Source of the DNA: Sabulicella glaciei
GTDB lineage: Bacteria; Pseudomonadota; Alphaproteobacteria; Acetobacterales; Acetobacteraceae
Direction: 5' to 3'
NCBI RefSeq assembly: GCF_026183895.1
Contig: NZ_JAPFQI010000001.1
Coordinates: 587,510 to 651,509 of the forward strand
Length of the DNA stretch: 64,000 nucleotides
The stretch's first letter is position 1; each line of letters starts with the position of its first letter. This document shows, one piece after another, positions 51,736-59,740 of the stretch. Below the pieces are notes generated by a model, which was given only the letters and a program-made list of their open reading frames with translations, was not told where the DNA came from and ran no database searches. The position numbers were made by a program, and so were the translations under genes.

Positions 51736-52631
51736 AGCCAGCGCCGTGCCAGGATCGCGTCCAGGACGCGTCCCGTCTCGTCGACTGGCGGGTGCCTTGG
51801 CGGAGACGCGGCGCCCAGCGGCGCAGCGAGACCGCGGGAATAAAGTTCGGCCAGGAGCCGGCGGTGGCGCGGCCCGAGGCCGGGAGGCTGGGCCACGAAG
51901 AGGGGCGCGGGGGAGAGCAGGGCTTCCGACAGCATCGAGATGGAATCTCCCGTCACGACCAGGCGCCCCGCCTGGGCCAGCAGGGACAGGTAGGGATTAG
52001 GTCCCTCCGTCCCGAAGCGATGGAGGTGGTGTGGCATGCCTTGCAGGGCTTCCGCCACGGCCTGCGACGCCTCCTCGCCCGTGCGGCGGGAGGTGGTGAC
52101 GAAGAGAAAGCCGCCAAGCCCCGCAGCCTCGCGCGCGAAACGGGCGGCAAGGGCGGGGTCCATTCCCTCCGCGCGCACCGGACCGCCGAGCAGCAGCGCC
52201 ACGTCGCAACGGGGCACGCGCGGCGCGGCCTTCAGGGACTCAGCGGTCACGCGATGGGTGGAACCGAGAATTTCCAGCTGATTATCCGTCTTTTTTGCAC
52301 CGTCGTGCGACCCAACGACAAGGAGGTCGAAATCTTCCGCGCCTAGCCCGGGCCACATGCAATGCACGGTCCGCACCCCTCGCCGCCGCAGCCAGCGCGA
52401 GACTGGTGCGGCGCGCCGCCCGGCCGAGATGGCGATGCGCGGCCAGGGCGGAGCGAAGGCCGCATCATCGGAAAGGCCCAGAAGTGTTGGAAAGGGCACG
52501 GGAAGCGAGGCCCAGCGAGACCAGCGCAGGGGCACGCGTCGGAGCGGCAGCCCCAGCCGCTCGGCGATGCCCAGGGCCTGCGCGGCGGTGCCGGCGCGCG
52601 GATCTTCCAGCACCCAGACGGGTTCGGTCAT
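51732..52631 (-). CDS. ELM1/GtrOC1-like family protein (bacterial)
   Basis: A 299-residue member of the mitochondrial-fission ELM1 family (DUF1022). It is a GT-B-like fold protein whose plant relative takes part in mitochondrial division; the bacterial function is unknown, and a nucleotide-sugar or envelope role has been suggested. Seen are VWVLEDPRAGTAAQALGIAE at the N-terminus, AISAGRRAAPVSRWL near residue 68, and VVTGDSISMLSEALLSPAPLFV near 220. It diverges from pyrE over 54 bp and is coupled to msrQ. Confidence 0.88.
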   Translation of the reverse strand: MTEPVWVLEDPRAGTAAQALGIAERLGLPLRRVPLRWSRWASLPVPFPTLLGLSDDAAFAPPWPRIAISAGRRAAPVSRWLRRRGVRTVHCMWPGLGAEDFDLLVVGSHDGAKKTDNQLEILGSTHRVTAESLKAAPRVPRCDVALLLGGPVRAEGMDPALAARFAREAAGLGGFLFVTTSRRTGEEASQAVAEALQGMPHHLHRFGTEGPNPYLSLLAQAGRLVVTGDSISMLSEALLSPAPLFVAQPPGLGPRHRRLLAELYSRGLAAPLGAASPPRHPPVDETGRVLDAILARRWL

Positions 52632-52685
52632 TGTCGCGCCACCCGCGCGCGGCTATCGGGAGAGTGGCTTTCCCGGGGTTCCAGC

Positions 52686-53411
52686 ATGACCATCCACCAC
52701 GATTCCGGCTTCGACCGCGACGCCGCCCTGACCACCGCGCGCATCCTCCTGGAGATCAAGGCCGTGAACTTCCGGCCGGAGGACCCCTATACCCTGACCA
52801 GCGGCTGGAAGAGCCCCGTCTATATCGATTGCCGCAAGATCATCTCCTACCCCCGCGCGCGGGCCCGCATCTGCGATCTGGGCGTGGAGAAGATCAACCG
52901 CGCCGTCGGCTTCGAAACGATCGAGAGCATCGCGGGCGGCGAGACGGCGGGCATTCCCTTCGCGGCCTGGATCAGCGACCGCATGAACCTGCCCATGGCC
53001 TATGTCCGCAAGAAGCCCAAGGGCTTCGGGCGCAACGCTCTGATCGAAGGTGACGTTCCGGTCGGCAGGGAGACCCTGCTGGTCGAGGATCTGACGACGG
53101 ATGGCGCCTCCAAGATCCGCTTCGCCCAGGCGCTGCGCGAGGCGGGGGCGAAATGCGCCCATACCTTCGTCGTGTTCTATTACGGTGTCTTCCCCGGTTC
53201 CTTCGAGCAGATGAAGGCCATGGACCTTTCGCTGCACCACCTCGCCTCCTGGTGGGACGTGCTGGAGGTGTGCCGGGAGCGCGACTACTTCCCTGAATCC
53301 TCGCTCGCCGGGGTGCGCCGCTTCCTGGAGGACCCGGTGGGATGGAGCCGCGCCAATGGCGGCGTCGGCAGCCTGGACGAGGCGCTGGCCCACAAGGGCA
53401 AGGGCGCCTGA
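52686..53411 (+). CDS. pyrE: orotate phosphoribosyltransferase
   Basis: A 241-residue OPRTase for pyrimidine synthesis. The PRPP-binding motif LLVEDLTTDGAS is at about 131-142, and the catalytic-loop Lys cluster VRKKPKGFG near 107-115. The C-terminal 30 residues extend beyond the E. coli form but are usual in alphaproteobacteria. pyrC is not adjacent. The peptide-type ABC importer follows after 16 bp. Confidence 0.96.
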   Translation: MTIHHDSGFDRDAALTTARILLEIKAVNFRPEDPYTLTSGWKSPVYIDCRKIISYPRARARICDLGVEKINRAVGFETIESIAGGETAGIPFAAWISDRMNLPMAYVRKKPKGFGRNALIEGDVPVGRETLLVEDLTTDGASKIRFAQALREAGAKCAHTFVVFYYGVFPGSFEQMKAMDLSLHHLASWWDVLEVCRERDYFPESSLAGVRRFLEDPVGWSRANGGVGSLDEALAHKGKGA

Positions 53412-53427
53412 CGGGCGGGGAGGGGAC

Positions 53428-55074
53428 ATGAAGCGCTGGCTCCTCGCCTTCCTTCTCCTTGCGCTGCCGACGATGGCGCAGGGGCGCGACGCGCTCACCA
53501 TCGGCATCACGCAATATCCCTCCACCTTCCACCCCAACATCGACAACATGGCGGCCAAATCCTACGTGCTGGGCTTCGCACGCCGTCCCGTCACCGCCTA
53601 CGACGCCGAGTGGCGCCCCGTCTGCCTGCTCTGCGAGACGCTGCCGACCCTGGAGAATGGCCTCGCCGCGCGCGAGCGAACGCCGGACGGCAAGGAGGGC
53701 ATCGCCGTCACCTGGGTGCTTCGCGAGGAGCTGCGCTGGGGCGACGGCACGCCCCTCACGACCGAGGATCTGCGCTTCGCCTGGGAGGCGGGACGCGAGG
53801 CGGCGACCGGCTTCGGCCCCGCCGAGTTCTACCGCTCCGCCTACGAGTTCACCGCCCACGACGCGCGGCGCTTCACCATCCGCTTCGACAAGGTGACCTT
53901 CGAGTTCGCCAGTCTGGGCGATTTCGCCCCGCTGCCCGCGCATCTGGAGCGCGAGCGATGGCGGGCCGACCCGCGCGGCTATCGCATGCGCACCCTCTAC
54001 GACACGGAGCCGACCAATCCCGGCCTTTGGAACGGCCCCTACCGCATCACCGCCGTCCAACCCGGCTCCGGCGTGACGCTGGAGCGCAACGAGCGCTGGT
54101 CCGGCCCCGCCCCGCATTTCCGTCGCATCCAGGTCCGCACCGTGGAGAACACGGCGAGCCTGGAGGCGCAGCTTCTGGCCGGACAGGTGGACATGGTTGC
54201 GGGCGAGTTGGGCCTGTCGGTGGAGCAGGCCTCCGCCCTGATGCGCCGCGCCGGCAACCGCTTCCAGGTCGAGTACAAGTCCGGCCTGATCTACGAGCAC
54301 GTGGACCTTCGCCTCGACCACCCGGCGCTTTCCGACCGGCGGGTGCGGCAGGCGCTGCTGCACGCGCTCGACCGGCCGCAGATCGTCGCGCGGCTCTTCG
54401 AGGGACGGCAGACCGTGGCGCACTCGACAGTGAATCCGCTCGACTGGGTGCACGAGGCAGCGACGCGGCAATACGCGCACGACCCTGCCCGCGCTGTCGC
54501 GCTGCTGGAGGAGGCGGGGTGGCGTCCCGGCCCCGGCGGCATCCGCGTGAACGCATCCGGCGAGCGCCTGTCCTTTGAGCTGATGACCACCGCCGGCAAC
54601 CGCTCGCGGGAGGCGGTGCAGCAGGTGCTCCAGGCGCAGTGGCGCGCCGTGGGCGTGGAGGTGCGCATCCGCAACGAACCGCCGCGCGTCTTGTTCGGCG
54701 AGAGCCTGTCCCGACGCCGCTTCGGCGGAGCCGCCATGTATGCCTGGATCTCCGCGCCCGAGGGCGTGCCGCGCACCTCCCTCCACTCGGAGGAGATCCC
54801 CTCGGCCGAGCGCAACTGGTCGGGACAGAACTACACTGGCTTCCGCAACGCGGAGATGGACGCGCTGCTGGAAGCCCTGCCGCAGGAGCTGGACCGGGAA
54901 AGGCGGCGCGAGATGTGGCGGCGCCTCCAGGCCATCTATGCCGAGGAATTGCCGGCCCTGCCGCTCTGGTTCCGCCAGGACGCGCATCTCTGGCCGCGCT
55001 GGCTGGAAGGGGTGCGGCCAACCGGGCACCTCAACCCCTCCACCCTCTGGGCCGAGGAATGGCGGGCGCGCTGA
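53428..55074 (+). CDS. peptide/nickel-type ABC transporter substrate-binding protein
   Basis: A 548-residue periplasmic solute-binding protein of family 5 (DppA/OppA type). A signal peptide ends near residue 18 (LPTMAQG). It opens LTIGITQYPSTFHPNIDN and carries the family pattern NPGLWNGPYRITAVQPG near 195-211 and VRQALLHALDRPQIV near 309. The ligand may be a peptide, opine or other solute. GGGGAGGGGAC precedes the ATG. The two permease genes follow with overlaps; no ATPase genes are present in the cluster. Confidence 0.94.
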   Translation: MKRWLLAFLLLALPTMAQGRDALTIGITQYPSTFHPNIDNMAAKSYVLGFARRPVTAYDAEWRPVCLLCETLPTLENGLAARERTPDGKEGIAVTWVLREELRWGDGTPLTTEDLRFAWEAGREAATGFGPAEFYRSAYEFTAHDARRFTIRFDKVTFEFASLGDFAPLPAHLERERWRADPRGYRMRTLYDTEPTNPGLWNGPYRITAVQPGSGVTLERNERWSGPAPHFRRIQVRTVENTASLEAQLLAGQVDMVAGELGLSVEQASALMRRAGNRFQVEYKSGLIYEHVDLRLDHPALSDRRVRQALLHALDRPQIVARLFEGRQTVAHSTVNPLDWVHEAATRQYAHDPARAVALLEEAGWRPGPGGIRVNASGERLSFELMTTAGNRSREAVQQVLQAQWRAVGVEVRIRNEPPRVLFGESLSRRRFGGAAMYAWISAPEGVPRTSLHSEEIPSAERNWSGQNYTGFRNAEMDALLEALPQELDRERRREMWRRLQAIYAEELPALPLWFRQDAHLWPRWLEGVRPTGHLNPSTLWAEEWRAR

Positions 55075-55979
55075 TCCTCCGCCGCCTCCTGCAGATCGCG
55101 GTGACCACCGCGATCCTGTCGCTCTGCGCCTTTCTCCTGATCGGGCTGATGCCGGGCGACCCGATCGACCTCGCCATCGCGGGCGATCCGCGACTTTCGG
55201 CGGCGGACGCGGCACGGATGCGGGCGCTGCACGGCCTGGATCAACCCCTGCTCGCGCGATACCTCGCCTGGGCGCAGTCGGTCCTGGGCGGGAATTTCGG
55301 CCATTCCCGCCTCTTCGCGCAGCCCGTTTCCGCGCTGCTAGGCCCGGCGCTGCTCTCGACGCTCGAATTGCTGGGCCTCGCGCTGCTGCTGGCCTTGGGT
55401 GCGGGGGTCGGGCTGGGGGCGCTGGCGGCGCTGCGGCCGCGCTGGTCAGGACCCGTGCAGGCCCTGGCGCTGGCGGCCCAGGCCGTGCCCACCTTCTGGC
55501 TCGGGCTCCTCCTTATCATCCTCTTCGCCGTCACGCTTGGCTGGCTGCCGGCGGGCGGGGCGGAGGGCGGCTGGCGCTTCCTCCTCCTGCCGGTCGTCAC
55601 CCTGGCCTTCGCCAACCTCGCCGCCTACACGCGCCATTCTGCCGCCGCGCTGCGCAGCGCCCTGGCCGAGCCGCATATCCGCACCGCCCGCGCCAAGGGC
55701 GCGTCCGAGGCGCGGGTGCTGTGGCGGCATGCCTGGCCCAACGCCGCCATTCCCGTTGTCGCCGTCGCGGCGCTGGATGCCGGGGCGCTGGTGTCGGGCG
55801 CCTTGGTGACGGAAACCGTCTTCGCCCGGCCCGGCATGGGCAAGCTGATCTTCGATGCGGTGATGGGCAGCGACTTCAACCTCGCCCTGCTGGCGCTGCT
55901 GGTCGTCGCCGTGGTGACCATGCTGGCGACGCTGGCCGCTGACCTCGTCCAGCGCTGGCTGGACCCGCGCCTCGCGTGA
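55059..55979 (+). CDS. ABC transporter permease (DppB type)
   Basis: A 306-residue inner-membrane permease with six helices. The binding-protein-dependent transport loop, which contacts the ATPase, is at TARAKGASEARVLWRHAWPNA near residues 204-226. It begins 16 bp inside the binding-protein gene. The N-terminal LMPGDPIDLAI and the external loop before the core are typical of DppB. No frameshift seen. Confidence 0.94.
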   Translation: MAGALILRRLLQIAVTTAILSLCAFLLIGLMPGDPIDLAIAGDPRLSAADAARMRALHGLDQPLLARYLAWAQSVLGGNFGHSRLFAQPVSALLGPALLSTLELLGLALLLALGAGVGLGALAALRPRWSGPVQALALAAQAVPTFWLGLLLIILFAVTLGWLPAGGAEGGWRFLLLPVVTLAFANLAAYTRHSAAALRSALAEPHIRTARAKGASEARVLWRHAWPNAAIPVVAVAALDAGALVSGALVTETVFARPGMGKLIFDAVMGSDFNLALLALLVVAVVTMLATLAADLVQRWLDPRLA

Positions 55980-56794
55980 AGGCGGGGCTCATCCTCCTCG
56001 GCGCGCTGGTCCTGGCGGCTTTGGCTGCGCCGCTCGCCGCCGCTGCGCTCGGGCATGACCCGTTCCTGCCGGATCTGTTCAACCGCTTCGCGCCACCGTC
56101 CGTGGAACATCCGCTCGGTACCGACGAACTGGGGCGTGACGTGCTGCTGCGCCTTCTGCACGGGGCGCGGGTTTCGCTGGCGGTCGGGCTGGCGGCGGCG
56201 CTGGCGGCGACGGTGATTGGCACGACGGCGGGACTGCTCGCCGCCTGGAAGGGCGGCTGGATGGATGCGGCGCTGATGCGCCTGGCCGACGGGATGCTGG
56301 CGCTGCCGGCCCTGCCGCTCCTCGTCATCCTGGCGGCGCTGGACCCGGCGGCGATCGGCCTGCCGCGCGGCGAGGCGCTGTCCGACATGATCCGCATCGC
56401 CGGGCTGCTGGCGCTGTTCGGCTGGGTCGGGGTGGCGCGGCTGGTGCGGGCGGGCGCGCTTTCCGTGCTGGCGCGCGACTTCGTGCGGGCGGCGCGGGCC
56501 ATGGGTGTGGGAGAGGCACGCATCCTGCGCCGCCATGTCTTGCCGGAGCTGGCGACTCCCATCGCCATCGCCACGGCGCTCGCGGTCGGCGGCGCCGTGC
56601 TGGCCGAGAGCACGCTCAGCTTCCTCGGCCTTGGCATCGCGCCGCCTGCGCCCTCCTGGGGCAACATGCTCGCCAACGCGCAGGAGCTGGCGTTTCAGGC
56701 GCCGCTCGTCGCGCTTTGGCCCGGGCTTGCCATCCTGCTGGCCGTGCTGGGCTGCAACCTCGTCGCCGACGCTATTTCGCGGCAGCGGCGCTGA
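55976..56794 (+). CDS. ABC transporter permease (DppC type)
   Basis: A 272-residue second permease with the DppC signature HPLGTDELGRDVLLRLLHGARVSL near residues 44-67 and the ATPase-contact loop ARAMGVGEARILRRHVLPEL near 177-196. GTG start overlapping the upstream stop (GTGA). Its 3' end overlaps the convergent glnE by 23 bp, so no ATPase gene can follow in this transcript. Confidence 0.94.
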   Translation: MKAGLILLGALVLAALAAPLAAAALGHDPFLPDLFNRFAPPSVEHPLGTDELGRDVLLRLLHGARVSLAVGLAAALAATVIGTTAGLLAAWKGGWMDAALMRLADGMLALPALPLLVILAALDPAAIGLPRGEALSDMIRIAGLLALFGWVGVARLVRAGALSVLARDFVRAARAMGVGEARILRRHVLPELATPIAIATALAVGGAVLAESTLSFLGLGIAPPAPSWGNMLANAQELAFQAPLVALWPGLAILLAVLGCNLVADAISRQRR

Positions 56795-59717
56795 AGGCAC
56801 CGACCCGTCTCGCGAAGCTGTCGCGCACCGCGGAGGCATGCTCCTCCATCACGCGGCGCAGCGCGTCGAGATTCGGGATCTCCCGCCCGACCTTCGCACC
56901 GGCCACCTCGCGCATCGCCTCCTCGGCCGTGGGCGGCAGCGCCGCCTCGCGCCACTTGCCGACCGTGAGGCGCAGCAGGCTGAGTAGGGTCCGCCACAGC
57001 CGCTCGGCCCGGATCAGAGTCTCGGCCTCTTGCTCATCCAGAAGCCCCTCACGGCCCAGGGCGCGCAGCACGTCGCGGGTCGTGCCGCGCAGGAGGCGCG
57101 GGTGCGAATGCGCATGGGCCACGGTCATCGCCTGGGCGATGAACTCGACCTCCGTCAGGCCGCCCGGCATGCCCTTGATGTCCCAGGGACCGTCCGGCGG
57201 CAGGTCGCGCAGCAGGCGGGCGCGCATCGCGGCGGCATCCGCCAGCACGGCCTCTGCGTCGCGCGGTTGAGTCAAGGCGGATTGCACCGAGTCGCGCACC
57301 GCCCGAGACAGCGCGGCCGGGCCTGCGATGACCCGCGCGCGGGTGAGGGCCATGCGCTCCCAAGTCCAGGCCTCCTCGGCGTGGTAGCGCTGGAAGGAGG
57401 AGAGCCGCACCGCCACCGGCCCTTTGTTGCCCGAGGGGCGCAGCCGCATGTCCACCTCGAAGGCGCGCCCCTCCGCGCCGGGCGCGGTCAGCGCGGCGAC
57501 GATCTGGTGCGCGAGTCGGATGAAGTACTCCGAAGGCGCGAGGGAGCGTGCCCCGCCTTGGCTGCCCTCGGCCTCCGGATCGCAATCGTAGATCAGGATC
57601 AGGTCGAGGTCGGAGGCGGGCAGCATCTCCTTGCCCCCTAGCTTGCCCAAGGCCAGCACCGCCATGCCGCCGCCAGGCACCTCACCGAAGCGGCGGGCGA
57701 AATCCGCCTGGACGGCCGGCAGCAGGGCGGAGACGGCGGCATCCGACACGGCCGAACGGCATTCGCCCGCGCTGTCCGCGTCCATCCGCCCTTCCAGCGC
57801 CGCCGCGTCCACCTCGAACATGCGCTCGACCACCATGCGGCGCGTTGCCTCCAGCGCGTCGTCCAGGTCGCGCGCCTCGCGCAGCAAGGCGGGCAGGGTG
57901 GCGAGGGGTTTCTCGCCCGGTGGCGCGTGGGTGCCGGCCAGCAGCCCCTCCAGCGCCGCCGGGCGCCGGGCCAGATGGTCGGCCAGCGTCGGCGCAGCGC
58001 CGAGCAGCCCGGCCAGGCGGATGAGCAGGCGAGGATTGCGGTGCAGCACCGACAGGAACTGCACCCCCGCCGCAAGCTTGCCGAGAAGCGAGTCGAGCCG
58101 CGCCAGCGCCGCTTCCGGCTCCCGTTGCCGCGCGAAGGCGGCGAGCAGAGCCGGCATCATCTCGGTCAACAGCTCGCGTGCGCGTTCGGAGCGCGTGGCG
58201 CGCGGGCGGCCGTGGTGCCAACCGCGCACCATGGCAGCGACGGAGGATGCGTCGCGGAACCCCATGCCGCGCAGCGTCTCCAGGGTTTCCGGATCGTCCT
58301 CGACGCCGGTGAAGACAAGGCTGCCGCCCTCGCCGTCGCCGGCCGAGAGCCGCGGCGCCGTCTCGAACATGGAGGTATAGTGGCTCTGCACGCGCAGCTG
58401 GTGCTCTGTGAGAGCGGCGGAGAAGGCCTCGGCATCCGGATAGCCCATGAAGCGGGCGATGCGCGCCAGCTCGTCCGGCGCCTCCGGAAGCCTGTGGGTC
58501 TGGCGGTCCGCCACCATCTGCAACCGATGCTCGGTGTTGCGGAGGAAGACGTAGGCGTCGGCGAGGTCGGCGGCGGCGCGGCGGTCCATCTTGCCCGCGC
58601 CAGCCAGTGCTGCCAGCGCGCCAAGCGTCGTGGGGTCGCGCAGCCCTGGGTCACGCCCGCCCCAGATCAGCTGCAGCACCTGCGCGGTGAACTCGATCTC
58701 GCGGATGCCGCCGCGGCCGAGCTTCACGTCATGCCCCGCCACGGCGATGGTGCCGCCCGCGCCCTTCTCGCCCTTGTGGCGGTGGATCTGGCGCTTGATG
58801 GAATGGATGTCGGCGACGGCTGCGAAATCGAGATGCCTTCGCCAGACGAAGGGGCGCAACTCCTTCAGGAGGGCGTCGCCCGCCGCGCGGTCCCCCGCGA
58901 CGGGGCGCGCCTTGATCATCGCGGCGCGTTCCCAGTTCTGGCCGAGGCTCTCGTAGTAGGTGAGCGCCATGGGGACGGAGACGCAAAGGGGCGTCGCGGC
59001 TGGGTCGGGGCGGAGGCGAAGGTCGGTCCGAAAGACGTAACCCTCGCCGGTGCGTTCCTCAATCAGCCGCACGAGGTCGCGCGCCAGCCGCACATAGGGG
59101 GCGGCACCGTGCTCCTCGTGGTAGGCTGCCGAATCGGGATCATGCAGCAGCATCAGGTCAATATCGGAGGAGTAGTTCAGCTCCCTCCCACCCAGCTTCC
59201 CCATGCCGAGCACGATGAGGCCGGAGCCGCGAGTGATCGCGCGCGGCTCGCCCTTGGCGCGCGGGAGGCGGACCTGACCGCGGCGATGCGCGTCCAGCAG
59301 CAGATGGGCGCAGGCAAATTCGATCGCGCTGTCCGCGAGGTCGGACAGTGCGCCGGTCACGCTGTCCAGGCTCCACAGCCCCGCGAGGTCGGCGGCGGCG
59401 GCCACCAGCGCGCCTTGCCGCTTGGCGCGCCGCAGCAGCGTCGCCACCGCCTCGCGCGGGGAGGCCGGGTCGGCCTTTGTCAGGGGCTCCAGCGCGCAGG
59501 CCATCGCGTCCTCCGGCCCACGATCCAGCAGGCGGATCAGGCTCGGCGCCTCGCCGACCGCGAGGTCGGAAAGGAAGGGGCTGTGGCCGCCGATGCGGTC
59601 GAGCAGGGCCTGGGCGTCGGATCGCGCGGCGAGGGCCTGGCGGGCCGCGTCGCCCTCGGCAAGGCGGGCGCGCAGCGTGGCGGCGGCCTCGGGGTCGTGG
59701 ATCGGGCTTTCGGGCAT
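56772..59717 (-). CDS. glnE: bifunctional glutamine-synthetase adenylyltransferase/removase
   Basis: A 981-residue GlnE that adds and removes AMP on glutamine synthetase in response to PII. Two nucleotidyltransferase domains are present: the N-terminal removase with GKLGGRELNYSSDIDLML (near 173-190) and the C-terminal transferase with GKLGGKEMLPASDLDLILIYD (near 685-705). Length is normal. The start is the ATG that begins PESPIHDPEAAATLRARL; further in-frame sequence upstream lies inside the divergent gene. Only 23 bp separate it from the AsmA-like gene. Confidence 0.97.
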   Translation of the reverse strand: MPESPIHDPEAAATLRARLAEGDAARQALAARSDAQALLDRIGGHSPFLSDLAVGEAPSLIRLLDRGPEDAMACALEPLTKADPASPREAVATLLRRAKRQGALVAAAADLAGLWSLDSVTGALSDLADSAIEFACAHLLLDAHRRGQVRLPRAKGEPRAITRGSGLIVLGMGKLGGRELNYSSDIDLMLLHDPDSAAYHEEHGAAPYVRLARDLVRLIEERTGEGYVFRTDLRLRPDPAATPLCVSVPMALTYYESLGQNWERAAMIKARPVAGDRAAGDALLKELRPFVWRRHLDFAAVADIHSIKRQIHRHKGEKGAGGTIAVAGHDVKLGRGGIREIEFTAQVLQLIWGGRDPGLRDPTTLGALAALAGAGKMDRRAAADLADAYVFLRNTEHRLQMVADRQTHRLPEAPDELARIARFMGYPDAEAFSAALTEHQLRVQSHYTSMFETAPRLSAGDGEGGSLVFTGVEDDPETLETLRGMGFRDASSVAAMVRGWHHGRPRATRSERARELLTEMMPALLAAFARQREPEAALARLDSLLGKLAAGVQFLSVLHRNPRLLIRLAGLLGAAPTLADHLARRPAALEGLLAGTHAPPGEKPLATLPALLREARDLDDALEATRRMVVERMFEVDAAALEGRMDADSAGECRSAVSDAAVSALLPAVQADFARRFGEVPGGGMAVLALGKLGGKEMLPASDLDLILIYDCDPEAEGSQGGARSLAPSEYFIRLAHQIVAALTAPGAEGRAFEVDMRLRPSGNKGPVAVRLSSFQRYHAEEAWTWERMALTRARVIAGPAALSRAVRDSVQSALTQPRDAEAVLADAAAMRARLLRDLPPDGPWDIKGMPGGLTEVEFIAQAMTVAHAHSHPRLLRGTTRDVLRALGREGLLDEQEAETLIRAERLWRTLLSLLRLTVGKWREAALPPTAEEAMREVAGAKVGREIPNLDALRRVMEEHASAVRDSFARRVGAFSAAAAK

Positions 59718-59740
59718 CGGGACAGAGGGAAGGCCGGGCG

